Assembly: GCA_949130495.1 (NCBI GenBank)
Contig: CASBWL010000045.1
Span: forward strand, 12,501 to 76,500
Direction of reading: 5' to 3'
Origin: Sambucus nigra
Taxonomy: Eukaryota; Streptophyta; Magnoliopsida; Dipsacales; Adoxaceae
DNA length: 64,000 nt
In this document: in pieces, positions 33,727 through 45,228 of the stretch
How the letters are laid out: each line of letters starts with the position of its first letter
How positions within the stretch are numbered: position 1 is the stretch's first letter
Position numbers and translations under genes: made by a program
Notes under the pieces: generated by a model
Seen by the model: the letters and a program-made list of their open reading frames with translations, nothing else
Told to the model about the DNA's origin: nothing
Database searches by the model: none

Positions 33727-36625
33727 TACTCCTCCCCTTATGAGGGAATTTTGCCTCCAAAATTGAGGCGTATCTCATGAGAAAAAAATGTGGATATTTC
33801 TCCCGCATCTCATCCTCGCGTTCCCAAGTTGATTCGATTGCATGATGATGAATCCAATGGACTCTCACTAGAGGCACCACCCGAGATCTCAACTTTCGCT
33901 CCCCAAACTCAAGGATAGCAACCGGTTGTTCTTCATATGAAACATCGGGCTGCAACTCAATATCTTCGAAAGGAATGTGCCAAAGGGCACCTTCGCACCT
34001 TCTGTACTTCTTCAAGGAGGAGACATGAAACACATCATGGATTTGTTGTAAGGGTTCCGGCAAGGCAAGTTGGTATGCTACGGGACCAACCTCTGCGATT
34101 ACCGGGAAAGGTCGAACAAAGCGGGGTGCAAGCTTTCCTTTCTTCCCAAAACGCTTAATGCCCTTCATCGGGGACACTCGCACCAACACTTGGTCTCCAA
34201 CTTCCAACTCCATATGTCTCCTACCCGCATCGGCATAACTCTTTTGGCGATCTTGGGCTATCCGTATGCGATTTCGAATAAGCTCAATCTTCGAAGAAGT
34301 ATCTTGGATCATCTCAGGTCCAATAAACTTATTATCACCCACTTCCAACCAACATGCGGGCGATCTGCAAGGCCTGCCATACAGAGCTTCATAAGGTGCC
34401 ATACCAATGGTAAATTGGTATGAGTTGTTGTAAGCAAACTCAACCAATGGAAGATATTGTTCCCAACTGCCTTTAAAGTCGAGTATGCACATACGAAGCA
34501 TATCCTCCAACATCTGGTTTACCCTTTCGGTCTGACCGTCTGTTTGAGGATGGTAGGAAGAGCTTAACTTCAACTCGGTCCCCATAGCTCCCTGGAAACT
34601 CTGCCAAAAGTGGGACACAAATATTTTATCTCGGTCGGAGATAATATTCAAAGGTACCCCGTGGAGTCTGACGATCTCCTCAATGAACAACTGGGCATAA
34701 CGAGCGGTATCATAATCGGTGCGCACAGGTAAGAAGTGTGCCGACTTGGTCAAACGGTCGATAATCACCCAAATTGAATCATGACCCTTCTGCGATCTAG
34801 GCAAGCCCGTAACAAAGTCCATCGAAATGCTCTCCCATTTCCACACGGGAATCTCGATCGGTTGTAACAAACCTGTCGGCCGCTGGTGGTCAATCTTAAC
34901 CAACTGACAAGTAGTGCATTGAGACACAAACTCTGAGATATCCCTCTTCATACCAGCCCACCAATACAAGCGACGCATATCTTGGTACATCTTGTCCCCG
35001 CCGGGATGTACCGTAAACTTCGACCCGTGGGATTCTGTCATCACTGCACATCTCAAATCCCCATCATCGGGAACCACAAGTCTTCCATGGAAGCGTAGTC
35101 CACCCTCAGAACCTATTGAGTACGACTCCGCTCCCTCAGACAACAACTGGCGTGTATGGTCTTGACAAACCTTATCTCTTTTCTGAGCTTCCACAATCTT
35201 TGCTACAATCGTGGGAGTAACTGTCATCACTGAAAGGAATGCTCTCACTCCGGCATCCTCCAGGCTGAGTTCTTTCCACTTAGCCTTCCACACCTTAGCT
35301 AAGTCTCCATCAGGCTTCCTACTCAAGGCATCTGCTACCACATTCGCCTTCCCGGGGTGGTAATGAATGTCAAATTGGTAGTCTTTCACGAACTCCAACC
35401 AACGGCGCTGGCGCATGTTCAAATCCTTTTGGGAGAATAAGTACTGCAGCGATTTGTGGTCGGAGAAAAGACTAAACTTTTCCCCCAAGAGGTAATGCCT
35501 CCATATCTTCAAGGCAAATACAACGGCGGCGAACTCCAAATCATGTACCGGATAGTTCCTCTCGTGAGGCTTCAACTTACGAGAAGCGTATGCAATGGGT
35601 TGACTCTCTTGTTGAAGAACACCTCCTAATCCCATAAGAGATGCATCGGTAAAGACGAGATATTCCAACCCCGGCTTTGGCAATGGCAGGACTGGAGCTG
35701 AAGTCAGTCTATCCTTGAGCTCATCGAAAGCCGCTTGACATGAACTATCCCAAACAAATCTTACTCCTTTCCGAGTCAAATTCGTCAATGGGCTAGCAAC
35801 CTTAGAAAAGCCCTTAATGAATCGACGGTAATAACCCGCCAAGCCCAGAAAACTACGAACTTCAGTGGGCGTCGTGGGCTGACCCCACTCCTTTACCGCG
35901 ATCACCTTGCTCGGATCCACAGACACACCTTGGGATGACACCACATGTCCCAAAAATTGAACTTCCTTCAACCAGAAGCCACACTTCTCAAATTTTGCAT
36001 ACAATTGATGATCTCTCAATCTCTGTAGGACCAACCGCAAGTGAGCAGCGTGATCCGACTCCGTCTGAGAATAAACCAGGATGTCATCAATAAATACAAT
36101 GACAAACTGGTCAAGGAAATCCCGAAACACCCTATTCATAAGGTCCATAAACACTGCAGGGGCATTGGTCAGCCCAAAGGGCATAACCAAGAACTCATAA
36201 GATCCGTAACGGGTCAGAAAAGCTGTCTTGGACACATCTTGCTCCCGTATCCTTAATTGGTGATACCCAGTCCTCAAGTCAAACTTGGAGAAGTAGGAAG
36301 CTCTCCTAAGTTGATCAAACAAGTCGTCGATGCGAGGCAAAGGGTATTTATTCCGGATGGTGACTTTATTCAACTCTCTATAGTCCACACATAACCGGAG
36401 AGAACCGTCTCTCTTCTTCACAAATAATACCGGAGCGCCCCACGGCGAGGTACTACGCCTAATAAAACCCTGCTCCAGTAGCTTCTGAATCTGATCTCTC
36501 AGCTCCCTCATCTCCATAGGAGCCATTCGATAAGGAGCTTTTGCGATCGGCCTAGTTCCCGGCATTAGGTCAATCACAAACTCTATTTCCCGACTCGGAG
36601 GTAATCCCGGTATCTCCCGAAAATA
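33722..36625 (-). CDS. Gypsy D RT, RNase H, integrase and chromodomain-like tail
   Basis: This is the continuous frame downstream of a frameshift near 36617-36625; the ORF opens at 36826 but only residues from about [15 protein letters not shown] match pol. RT has [25 protein letters not shown] and the catalytic FIDDILVYS. RNase H has [15 protein letters not shown] and VADALSRK. Integrase has a His/Cys region ([20 protein letters not shown]) and acidic residues in [16 protein letters not shown] and [10 protein letters not shown]. The tail ([38 protein letters not shown]) is chromodomain-like, as in Tekay/Del chromoviruses. It stops at 33722, overlapping the LTR edge. Confidence 0.94.
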   Translation of the reverse strand, partial: YFREIPGLPPSREIEFVIDLMPGTRPIAKAPYRMAPMEMRELRDQIQKLLEQGFIRRSTSPWGAPVLFVKKRDGSLRLCVDYRELNKVTIRNKYPLPRIDDLFDQLRRASYFSKFDLRTGYHQLRIREQDVSKTAFLTRYGSYEFLVMPFGLTNAPAVFMDLMNRVFRDFLDQFVIVFIDDILVYSQTESDHAAHLRLVLQRLRDHQLYAKFEKCGFWLKEVQFLGHVVSSQGVSVDPSKVIAVKEWGQPTTPTEVRSFLGLAGYYRRFIKGFSKVASPLTNLTRKGVRFVWDSSCQAAFDELKDRLTSAPVLPLPKPGLEYLVFTDASLMGLGGVLQQESQPIAYASRKLKPHERNYPVHDLEFAAVVFALKIWRHYLLGEKFSLFSDHKSLQYLFSQKDLNMRQRRWLEFVKDYQFDIHYHPGKANVVADALSRKPDGDLAKVWKAKWKELSLEDAGVRAFLSVMTVTPTIVAKIVEAQKRDKVCQDHTRQLLSEGAESYSIGSEGGLRFHGRLVVPDDGDLRCAVMTESHGSKFTVHPGGDKMYQDMRRLYWWAGMKRDISEFVSQCTTCQLVKIDHQRPTGLLQPIEIPVWKWESISMDFVTGLPRSQKGHDSIWVIIDRLTKSAHFLPVRTDYDTARYAQLFIEEIVRLHGVPLNIISDRDKIFVSHFWQSFQGAMGTELKLSSSYHPQTDGQTERVNQMLEDMLRMCILDFKGSWEQYLPLVEFAYNNSYQFTIGMAPYEALYGRPCRSPACWLEVGDNKFIGPEMIQDTSSKIELIRNRIRIAQDRQKSYADAGRRHMELEVGDQVLVRVSPMKGIKRFGKKGKLAPRFVRPFPVIAEVGPVAYQLALPEPLQQIHDVFHVSSLKKYRRCEGALWHIPFEDIELQPDVSYEEQPVAILEFGERKLRSRVVPLVRVHWIHHHAIESTWEREDEMREKYPHFFLMRYASILEAKFPHKGRSM

Positions 36626-37161
36626 TCTCCAAAGTCCCGAACAATGGGAAGAGAATCTAGGGGAACCACGACATCTCGAGATGCATCTTCCGCAATACAA
36701 TATAAATAAGCACTCGTGCTCCCTTCCACACAAGGCATGATTACTAGGAACATCTCTTGTCCCGGAACCACAAAAACTATACTCTTCCCGTAGCAATTCA
36801 CTATAGCACGGTACTTCACTAGCCAATCCATACCCAAAATTACATCGTACCCGACCATATCAAGGACGAGTAAATCGGCATCAAAACACAAGTCACCAAG
36901 GTTAATTCCTACGTTTTTACATACGAAGAAAATCAATGAGCCATCGCCCATAGAGGATTCGACGCTAGTGAAAGTACTTTCAGCAGATTTTATCAAACCT
37001 GTAGTCTGAGCAAAACTTCTAGAAATAAAGGAGTGTGTAGCACCCGTATCAAATAGAATTCGACCCACGTGCCCCTGAATAAGAAACTTACCCTCGATCG
37101 CCGGTGGTGCCGGAGGAGCTGGAGGAAGCAAAGCTTCCTGAAGATGGTAAACCCTTCCGTA
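36583..37161 (-). CDS. Gypsy D protease segment
   Basis: It is in the same frame as gag and separated from it by a single TAG at 37162-37164. The active site reads [15 protein letters not shown] (D-T-G), followed by VILGMDWL, the usual retropepsin C-terminal motif of plant Gypsy elements. The frame should run into RT at GDIF, but one base is missing and it ends after LRVGK at 36583. It would cut the Gag-Pol polyprotein if expressed by stop read-through. Confidence 0.9.
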   Translation of the reverse strand, partial: YGRVYHLQEALLPPAPPAPPAIEGKFLIQGHVGRILFDTGATHSFISRSFAQTTGLIKSAESTFTSVESSMGDGSLIFFVCKNVGINLGDLCFDADLLVLDMVGYDVILGMDWLVKYRAIVNCYGKSIVFVVPGQEMFLVIMPCVEGSTSAYLYCIAEDASRDVVVPLDSLPIVRDFGDIFGRYRDYLRVGK

Positions 37162-38364
37162 CTACAATTGCCCCTGTTGAGGAGGAGCAACCGGATTAGG
37201 TGCCTGGGGCGGAAACTGTACATACGGCTGCTGTGGGGCCCTAGGAAGATGCCCTCCAGCCAACTGAGGACACGCCCTTTTGTAGTGGCCCAGCTCCCCA
37301 CACTGAAAACATTTGATTGCCGTAGTATCCTGATTTCTACCTTGGTTATTTCGGAATTGACCCGCACCTCGGCCCTGTTGGCCCCTACCGCCATTTCCAC
37401 CTCTACCTCCCTGTGGTTGCTGACCACCTTGACCTTGCCTGTTATTATTACCGCCAGCATTAAACCCACCGAAACGTTGACGCTTGGACGAATCCCCCTG
37501 CTGGGGATCCCTCTCAACCTGCTTGTTCCCCGAGGATTGGGACGAAGAAGATGTTCCCCCTCCGCTCCCAACACCTCCCTGCCTCCCCGCTTGTCCCACA
37601 GTAACAACCTTCTTCTTGTTTAGCAGAAACAATCGGTGCTCCTGACAGTGAAGCAAAGCGGCATTCATCACATCACCAAAAGTCACCAGAGATGGATTTC
37701 CCAGCAAATGTTGTTTTATTCGCCAGTTCAAACCTCCCACAAACTTGGAGATCCTCTTCGATTCTGGAGTTACCTCATCTGGTATAAAACTAGCTAACCG
37801 GGTAAACTCTTCCTCATACTCAGCAACTGACCTCTCCCCTTGAACCAAATCCTGCAGCTTCCTCTGCATTTCCCTCTGAATTGCGGGAGGGAAATACTTC
37901 CCATCAAACAAAGTCCAAAAATTTGTAATGGACATAGTATCCCTTTGCTCGGGTGTCGTCATTGACTCCCACCAATGCAAGGCCGGTCCTACCAGCTTGA
38001 AAGTTACGAGAATCTGCTTCTTCTCCTCATTACATTCCACCATTCTAAGATGGCGCTGCATATCTCTCTTCCACTGGTTCGCCTTGATAACATCTGAACC
38101 TCCCTCAAACTCCGGGGGATGTCCCTTAAGGAAAGATTCCCTCACCCGTTCCCACTGAGAAGGTCCCGTAGGAACTAGTGCTTCTTGTCCTCTAACTTGG
38201 GCTTGTGGCATTTGTTGGGCCACTGCGGTCATCGCGGCGTTGACAGCTTGGGCCACAATATTTGCCGCTTCAGCGGCACTGATACTCCCCTGCTGCTGTG
38301 GAGGACCAAACTCATCCTCAACGACCCTATTACGTCTAGTGGGACGTCCTCTCTTCGGCGGCAT
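37162..38364 (-). CDS. Gypsy D gag
   Basis: The start chosen is MPPKRGRPTRRN at 38364, typical of chromovirus gag; an upstream ATG at 38400 would add twelve residues without family match. The retrotrans_gag domain includes FEGGSDVIKANQWKRDMQRHL, ALHWWESM, FWTLFDGKYFP and YEEEFTRLASFIPDEV. A Gly/Gln-rich basic linker precedes the zinc knuckle CFQCGELGHYKRAC (CX2CX4HX4C). It forms the particle and binds RNA. It ends at TAG after PPQQGQL; the next codons continue in frame into protease. Confidence 0.94.
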   Translation of the reverse strand: MPPKRGRPTRRNRVVEDEFGPPQQQGSISAAEAANIVAQAVNAAMTAVAQQMPQAQVRGQEALVPTGPSQWERVRESFLKGHPPEFEGGSDVIKANQWKRDMQRHLRMVECNEEKKQILVTFKLVGPALHWWESMTTPEQRDTMSITNFWTLFDGKYFPPAIQREMQRKLQDLVQGERSVAEYEEEFTRLASFIPDEVTPESKRISKFVGGLNWRIKQHLLGNPSLVTFGDVMNAALLHCQEHRLFLLNKKKVVTVGQAGRQGGVGSGGGTSSSSQSSGNKQVERDPQQGDSSKRQRFGGFNAGGNNNRQGQGGQQPQGGRGGNGGRGQQGRGAGQFRNNQGRNQDTTAIKCFQCGELGHYKRACPQLAGGHLPRAPQQPYVQFPPQAPNPVAPPQQGQL

Positions 38365-38530
38365 CTGAGATAGAGACGAGATAGAGTTAAAACATAACAT
38401 AAGACAATCTATTTAGCAGGAGATCGCATATATAGGCAGCAAAGCAGTCCTAACATTAAGTTCTATATCAAAGAACGCTACGGTAGAACGTGAAAAGTCC
38501 GTATAGATCCTAAAGACTCTAGAACCTGAT

Positions 38531-38542
38531 GCTCTGATACCA
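38531..38542 (-). promoter_or_regulatory. Primer-binding site of Gypsy D
   Basis: Minus-strand TGGTATCAGAGC, complementary to initiator Met-tRNA, lies two bases from the 5' LTR. Confidence 0.93.
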
Positions 38543-38544
38543 TC

Positions 38545-41250
38545 TGTGACAACCCGCTATCCGAAATAAAGGGTGGCCAGCCCTATACCCCGATAAAATA
38601 GGAAATCATGGATAATATCATCCTCAGCATCACGACTATATACAAAGTATAAGGAATAACCACTCTATATTCCAGAAAATGGGTTATCAAAAACTTTGAT
38701 TTGAATTTAAAAGGAAAACACTTTCAACAACCCATCATAGAAATAGAGGGTGGAAACCCCCCACAAACGCAAATAAGAAATCCCGAAAGATACAAAGGAC
38801 CGAATAAAGCTTCGGTCAATACCATCCATACAACATACTTATAGCATCAAGTGTTACATAATAAATTCATTATACATTTACAACAGTTTGGGCAACATGC
38901 CCGAATGAACTGAACATAACTAGAAACGTAAACAGAGGCGTCTACTCAAAATCCCGTGAAACCCGCACAATGTCACGGCTCCTCAAAACATGCGGAAGGG
39001 AAACGTCATTACGGGCGACCGTGCGGCGGAATACCTGAACGGATAATATAGATATACATATACAACAAGAAAAGGAAAACCGGTCAGGGCCGGGTATATG
39101 TGATCAATAGATAAATGACAAGTATGATAATGATGCACAATTTAGCATGGATGATAGTCTAGCATGTTAACGGCATATAAGGAAATGAAACTAGTGAAGG
39201 ACTACATAGAGTGAGATTCACAATAAAACAGAATTAAAAGTGATTATAAGCCTTTATCATCTTAGATCATATTTCAATTCAAATATTCATTTTCCATTCC
39301 TTATCAGGAATATAATTGACATTATGTGCTCTATATGGCACTAATCTCAATAACATGCACTTTGCGGCATAATTTTGCTCTCTAGGGCAATTAATGTTCC
39401 ATCGAGTCCAACTCGATAATTAGAATAGTCATAAATATAAATATAACGCTTCTAAGACCGCCCATCCGGGTTTCCCCATGGCGCGTCCCTAAATAACCAT
39501 CATCTTCCAGGGCCTAACACAAGACAACCTGGGATCCTATCGAAAACATCGGGAAGCGGCCATGAGCCTGCGTGGTAGCCAAGACCACACCCGGAATCTC
39601 CCTACCCCCGCAGAAAAGTAACCACAAGCGCTCCCATGGCCTAGGACTATATCCACCCTGCATTCATTAGCCAGGGGGCTTCACCTATCGTGCGGACTTA
39701 CCTTAAGATGGTATTTAGAGAGGTGTGTAACATCCATTTTATTAATTTCCATTACATGATTAGTAAATTAACATTTACCTTAGCAATAGCCCATTTTAAT
39801 TAAATGAATAAGCTAATTCCGGACTAAGTATAAGTAGTACCGACATAGCATCCTCAAAAGGAATTCAGACTCCAAAGTTATCCCCAAGGCCTCTTTTAGG
39901 CTTTACTATAAATCATCAAGTCAAATCTAATCTCGAATTGAATTCTACAGTCTCCAAATTGACCTCAATAGATTCTAGACCGATATAAAACTAACAGACA
40001 AAAGTGATGCCTAAACATCACCTTAAATTCCACCTTGAATGAATCCTAGATGAACCCTTTCGAGTCTAGGATGTCGTCCCAACTCAACTAGAACTTTAAT
40101 CCCTATGTTTACTTCATTTAAGAAGGTCCCTAATCAAATAATCCTAAAGAAAAAGGGTTAAAATGAAAAAAGAAAAATTTTGAAAATGCAGGGCTACCGA
40201 ATCGATTCGCCCCCTTGGCCGAATCGATTCGGCCAGAAAAATTGAGGTTCTGCATAATTGCCGAATCGATTCGGATGGGAGACCGAATCGATTCGGTCAG
40301 AAAATTTTGGTTTCTGCATAACTGCCGAATCGATTCGGATAAATTCCGAATCGGTTCGGTCAACAAGACCTGGGCACTGGAACTAACCGAATCGATTCGC
40401 CCAGGGGGCCGAATCGATTCGGGCCTGCGATTTTGCCAAGAAATGGCTATGGAGTCTTGGACTCCATTTTCTACCCGAACTCAATCTTCTCCAAACCAAA
40501 CTCATGTATTAACACTATAAGAACATAAATGATGCTATTGATCATCTTAAAACCTCATGAATTAACTTTGAATGAATCAAAACCCAAAAACACATAATGA
40601 AACCCTAAGTTTGCTAAACTAGGATTAATACACCATTATCATAAACAATCATCTATCTCAAGACAACAAATAGCAAGTAGAAACTTGCCTTGATTCAGCA
40701 AATATGCAGATTTCTTGGTGTAGTATCAATCTCTCTCAATCTCCAAAGCTTTCTCTCCACTTCTCTCTTACTCTCTTAGGTTTAGGAATGAAATTTGGGG
40801 AAATTAGGAGACTTAGAAGACTTAAGTCGTGGCTTAAGGTAAATGGCCCACTATATTTAACCAAAAGTGCGATAAAATAATACGCAATAGCATAATTAAG
40901 GCATAACCAGTCAAAAATGCCCAAAACTACAAAATACAATACGGTATATTATTTGACTATTTCGCACGTTCCGGAATCAACTGCAACCTCCAAATTATCA
41001 TTTGGACATTTTAAATTCAAATTTAGGTTCCGGTCTCATAATTAAGCCAAATATCATTTTATATACAGATGATATTAATAAGCATGACATAGCAGTATTT
41101 TCCCATAATTATGATATGTATGCAATCTCATAATAAATATCAACTTTTCTACATTGAATTCATCATTCAAATCATAACCCAACACTAGGTTCCAATTACT
41201 ATACTAAGTAATTAATATAAAATACGGTCCCATAAGCGAGGGTTATTACA
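38545..41250 (-). repeat. 5' LTR of Gypsy D
   Basis: It is 2706 bp, co-linear with 31020-33726 except for about two dozen substitutions and a one-base A-run indel. TSD ATACC follows at 41251-41255. Confidence 0.96.
40198..40421. repeat. Four pairs of 12-bp palindromes in D 5' LTR
   Basis: This is the same arrangement as at 32674-32897. The one site that ends TTCGATC in the 3' LTR is a full CGAATCGATTCGG here. Confidence 0.95.
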
Positions 41251-41379
41251 ATACCCGTTAACAACAGACATCCAAACTCTCTCGTCGATAGATTTTAGTG
41301 CCGATCTCATTCGCGCTTTCCAATACGCATAGTTTGAACCATCAAAAATAGGAAATTTTGAAAATGGGGAAAAATCCAT
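41251..41379 (-). CDS. Element C gag, first 43 codons
   Basis: The ATG at 41377-41379 begins MDFSPFSKFPIFDGSNYAYW and runs to SVVNGY at the D insertion. With one copy of the TSD removed, the frame joins exactly to the ORF at 31014 (NGYSPPTHLIE), giving 649 codons. SNYAYWKARMR is the standard start of this gag family. The leader of about 60 bp between this ATG and the 5' LTR contains the primer site. Confidence 0.9.
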
Positions 41380-41426
41380 TTTAACCAAAAATTAAAGGAT
41401 CTTAACGAAATAATTTATCGTTTTTG

Positions 41427-41438
41427 GCTCTGATACCA
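41427..41438 (-). promoter_or_regulatory. Primer-binding site of element C
   Basis: Minus-strand TGGTATCAGAGC, followed by CAAAAA, sits three bases inside the 5' LTR boundary at 41442. Confidence 0.9.
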
Positions 41439-41441
41439 ATT

Positions 41442-43072
41442 TGAAAAGGCAAGAGTTTGTGGATCCCCGGATTTTAATAATGTCAAATTAAAATATATAA
41501 TTTCCTTTTCAATAGATGCGGAAGCGTTGAGATGGTTTTAACAAATAAACAAGGCCGGGTTTTAATATCTTACAAAACAAATTAAAACAAAATTCAAGTC
41601 CTAGAATTTGCCTAAGTCATGATTATTCATTTAACAAAGTTAGGCCAAACCAAATTAATGCAAGTGACTTGAATTACACAATTTTACCCAATATTTAATT
41701 TAAGTCCCAAATTAAATATAGTGTGATAATTAAACCGATTTTATCTTGAATTAATCTAGCATGCGTTCTAAGTGATATAGAGCAAGATAAAATAAACAAG
41801 TCACACTACACCGTGATGTACGAGGAAAAACCCACTAACGGGAAAAAAACCTCGGGACGGCCCTAGCCTCAAATCCACTAAAAATGGTATTACAAAATAC
41901 AAGACAAAAGACTTACTTCCTAAACTCGAACCCTCTCAAGCCGTGACGCTTCTTCTTGTATCGACCTCCAATTAGCGGATAACCAACGGAGCTCCACCGT
42001 GGTCTCGGAATACACCGATAGGACTTTAAACGGACACCGTCACCCGAACATGGAGCCTTTCTCCAAACGGGTAGAATATCACCAAAAGTCTTCTTTGTGA
42101 TGGGGGGTAGAAGCAAACCCGAAACGTCTCTTGAATTCGGTAGAGAAAACCAGTGCCAAAAACTCCAAGTAAAGATATGTATATATAAAGCTTGGATAAA
42201 CAACTATTGGGTGTAAACTAGAGTGTGTATGAATTTTTCTTTAGAAATTGACACTCAAAAACATGAACATTTTCCCTAAAAAGATTAGCTCTCAAACTCT
42301 CTCTAAGAGATGGATATGAAATTGAAAAGTTATCTTGGAAAATGTGTTTCCCTCACATAATAAAGTATGTAAAAGTTGGTTAAAAACCAAGTGGGGAAAG
42401 TGGGAGAAAACTGCAAAAAACTGCTCAAAACTGTTCCCGCCCTGGCGTCTCGTTCGAACGAACTTGACTCTCGTTCGAACGAGACTTCTAACGAGCGACC
42501 AGCCTGGGCTTGTTAGAATCTCGTTAGATACCTCGTTAGAACGAAAAACTCGTTCGAACGACATATCGAACGAATGACCAGGTCGTTGGCAAACTCGTTC
42601 GAACGAACTTGGTTCGAACGACAAAACTCGTTCGAACGAACTTGGTTCGAACGAAAAAAACTCGTTCGAACGAAACTTCTAACGAACGACCAGAAAGTTG
42701 GTAAAATTCGATTTTGGCCCAGAAACTTTTATAAACTTTTATATACTTAATTTAAAGTTTCAATTTGATTCTTTCTGAAAATAAAATGCAGTTTTTATTT
42801 CTCATAACACCCAATACATATTGTTCCAAACTCCTATATAAATATAATTACATTCATACCTTGGGAGCATGGAACCTTAGTTGATGACGTACAAACGAGG
42901 CACATAAACTACGGCATGTTGATGATTCTTTATACTCTTTGCCGCTACGTCTTCAACAAACACTTCATAGGTCTTGAATATTACAATAAAATAAAATCCT
43001 ATGAATAAATGTTTTTGTCCGGAATTGAGCCAAAACTATATATGGACTCAATTGGAAATTTGTGTCCTTACA
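41442..43072 (-). repeat. 5' LTR of element C
   Basis: It is 1631 bp long, exactly 33 bp more than the 3' LTR. The whole excess lies in the CGTTCGAACG cluster. TSD TCAAC follows at 43073-43077. Confidence 0.95.
42451..42672. repeat. CGTTCGAACG palindrome cluster in C 5' LTR
   Basis: It is as at 26867-27055, with one extra 33-bp unit containing two more TTCGAA centres (GGTTCGAACGACAAAACTCG type). Several sites that are imperfect in the other LTR (TCGTTTGAACG, GTTCGAACAAG) are perfect here. Confidence 0.92.
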
Positions 43073-44111
43073 TCAACGTTGCTGATGGATCTTCACATCT
43101 TTTCTTCGACAAACAAAAATGGTCTGGTTAAGCTTCCCTTTAATAAAATATGACCCAAGATGATGCCGACCAACAACATAGATGGCTGACCAGAATATCT
43201 CGAATCCTTAGATCAGAAAAATAACATTCGATGTAAAATTTAATCATTAAGAATGTTAATTAAATGAATAATTATCTAATCCACTAGATCGTGTGATTTC
43301 GACAAAGAAACCCTGTGATGTGATGAACAAAGGGCCAACATATCAAATCTGTGCCCAGAGTCTTGATATGGTCATGATTGTTTTATTGATCCCCTTTTAC
43401 AAGAGGTGGCTAATGATTTTTCAGGTGAGAAAAAATTATTTTTTATATTGATCCCTACCTATTCCCTATTTGGAGAGATAAAAATATGGTGAATGATCGA
43501 AGTTATTACCAAATTTATATCAAAAATCAATCAATTTGACTTTATTGACATAGATGGAAGATGAACCAAATTAAGTATATAGTTCATAAAAATGAATGCA
43601 AAGAGACTCAAACTTAAAGAGAGAGAAAGTATATCTTGGTCATGATTTCCATGAGAAAACTTTTTATTGTCTTTAACCTTTTCCCATTCTTTGATTAAAA
43701 ATATGATGGGAATTTGAATAGTCATCAAAGATCTTTCAAAAATTATTTCAAAATCAACAATGAAAATTATCAAATCTTATCATTGTCATATATATTGGTA
43801 TATGTAATCATTTAAAATATTTATTCCATGATAAAAAATTGAACCTTGAGAATCAAACAAAAAGTTGTGATTTAAGAAATCTATTATTTTTCAGATTTCT
43901 AAATAAGAATTAATCTAACAGTTATGATTTTAAAATCATGATATGCAATATTTTGCAGATAAAAATTGGACAATTAATTTATGTATATAAACATAAAAAT
44001 CATGATTGAATCAAAAGATGTATGTATAATTGATTATACGTAGAGAAAATAAAAACTTAGCTTTCGATGGAGAACAACGCTTGTAACACGTTCCCACAGA
44101 CGGCGCCAATC
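43073..44111 (-). mobile_element. Internal non-coding region of element B (5' part)
   Basis: It continues from 25857 across the C insertion. GCCGACCAACAACAT near 43170 is another copy of the motif seen in the B LTR. No gag start or other coding motif follows the primer site; the short ORFs are AT-rich and unmatched. Confidence 0.7.
44091..44108 (-). promoter_or_regulatory. Primer-binding site of element B
   Basis: Minus-strand TGGCGCCGTCTGTGGGAA, three bases inside the 5' LTR. The type is known from plant Gypsy elements of the Tat/Athila side. I cannot name the tRNA with certainty. Confidence 0.8.
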
Positions 44112-44827
44112 TGTTGATGCAAAAAACTGGACCGAATCCCATTTTTATGATCACAGATAAATAGATAAAAGCAATCCAATCAAGCACATGATAGACAAAG
44201 ATTTTTAAAGTGGTTCGGCTATGAATAAAGCCCACGTCCACTGTTATTTTATTCCCAGGGGTTTACAATAGCACCATAGGGTGTAGAGAGAGAAAGGATG
44301 TGTATCTTGTGTATGGGGTCTCTAGGTTTCCTCGGATCTCCTGGATCTCTCATCTTTTGGCTAAGGGAATACATGTATTTATAGTGATGGGAGATAAAGA
44401 GATTCATTGTATGTAGACATTTATGTCTACATTCAACGAATCTAATTGTTGAATTTCTTGGTATGCTATGTGTTGTCATCTATTAATACAGTATAAATGT
44501 ACATTAAGGCTCATTAAATGCGCTGCCATCTTCATTAATGCACATTAAATGCATAGTTATCCTTTGATCTTCCTGGTTGATATGCCGACCAACTCTCCTC
44601 AGGTGCCGACTAACACTCCTCGGGTGCCGACCAACTCTCCTCGGGTGCTGACTAATTCTCCTCGGCTACTGACTAACTCTCCTCGGGTACTGACCAACTC
44701 TCCTCGGGTGCCGACCAACTCTCCTCGGATGCCGACCAACTCTCCTCGGGTGTCGAATATTGACACGTAGGATGACATGTGTCCTTTTCTGATTGGTCCT
44801 CGTAGATGGAGAATTTTTGCGTTAACA
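44112..44827 (-). repeat. 5' LTR of element B
   Basis: It is 716 bp long, exactly 42 bp less than its partner, with eight 21-bp units instead of ten. About 15 further substitutions lie outside the repeat. Confidence 0.93.
44582..44749. repeat. 21-bp tandem repeat, 8 units, in B 5' LTR
   Basis: It has the same unit as at 22581-22790. First and last units are shared; the difference is in the middle of the array. Confidence 0.95.
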
Positions 44828-45228
44828 ATTGCATTATCAAATTTTTCATGCCATTTCTTAGGTACTTGTTTTAATCCATATAGTGATTTAACAAGTTTAC
44901 ATACTTTTCCTTCTTGTTCGGGAGCCTTGAACCCTTCAGGTTGCTCCATATAAATTTCCTCTTCTAGTTCACCGTTTAAGAATGCAGTTTTTACATCCAT
45001 TTGATGTATTTCAAGTCCATTAATAGCATCTATTGCTATTAACATCCGAATGGACGTTATTCTTCTTATCGGTGAATATGTGTCGAAGTAATCCAACCCT
45101 TCCTTTTGCCTATAGCCTTTAGCTACAAGTCTAGCTTTATATTTATCAATTGATCCATCGGCCTTCAACTTCTTTTTGAAGATCCATTTATAACCTAACG
45201 GTTTTGAACCTGGTGGAAGATCCACTAG
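44828..45228 (-). pseudogene. Copia A RT N-terminal half
   Basis: It reads LPPGSKPLGYKWIFKKKL, YKARLVAKGYRQKEGLDYF, the MDVKTAFLNGELEEEIYM motif and SLYGLKQVPKKWHEKFD, then is cut by the B LTR at 44827. The open frame continues 229 bp into the LTR by chance. The protein resumes at 22110. Confidence 0.93.

Larger units (their letters stand above)
31020..41250 (-). mobile_element. Gypsy chromovirus D, innermost level of the nest
   Basis: LTRs of 2707 and 2706 bp are flanked by TSD ATACC. Coding on the minus strand runs gag, protease, RT, RNase H, integrase, chromodomain-like tail; integrase after RNase H marks Ty3-gypsy. The primer site is iMet TGGTATCAGAGC (38531-38542). The polypurine tract AAGGGGAGGAGTA borders the 3' LTR. 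About two dozen LTR differences were counted by eye (near 0.9 percent). Two lesions stand out: an in-frame TAG between gag and protease and a one-base frameshift between protease and RT. Confidence 0.96.
25858..43072 (-). mobile_element. Element C, gag-only Copia-like element
   Basis: LTRs at 25858-27455 and 41442-43072 have TGAAAAGGC...GTCCTTACA ends, with TSD TCAAC at 25853-25857 and 43073-43077. The iMet primer site TGGTATCAGAGC lies on the minus strand at 41427-41438, next to the 5' LTR. Without element D inside it, the internal region is about 3.75 kb. It encodes one long gag (649 codons) and no protease, integrase or RT, so C fits the class of terminal-repeat elements that keep only GAG. 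LTR substitutions counted by eye are about 14 (near 0.9 percent). Confidence 0.93.
22111..44827 (-). mobile_element. Element B, non-coding LARD-like LTR retrotransposon
   Basis: LTRs at 22111-22868 and 44112-44827 start TGTTGATG and end GCGTTAACA. Flanks are ATTGT (22106-22110) and ATTGC (44828-44832), a 5-bp TSD with one mismatch. The primer site is of the TGGCGCCGTCTGTGGG type (44091-44108), commonly found in plant Gypsy elements of the Tat/Athila group, and differs from the iMet site of the other elements. The internal region, once element C is removed, is about 4 kb with no gag or pol that I can recognise, so B must have depended on another element. Confidence 0.9.

Noticed and set aside
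37069..37623. 184-codon ORF antisense to Gypsy D gag
   Set aside because: Shadow frame of the gag and protease coding strand.
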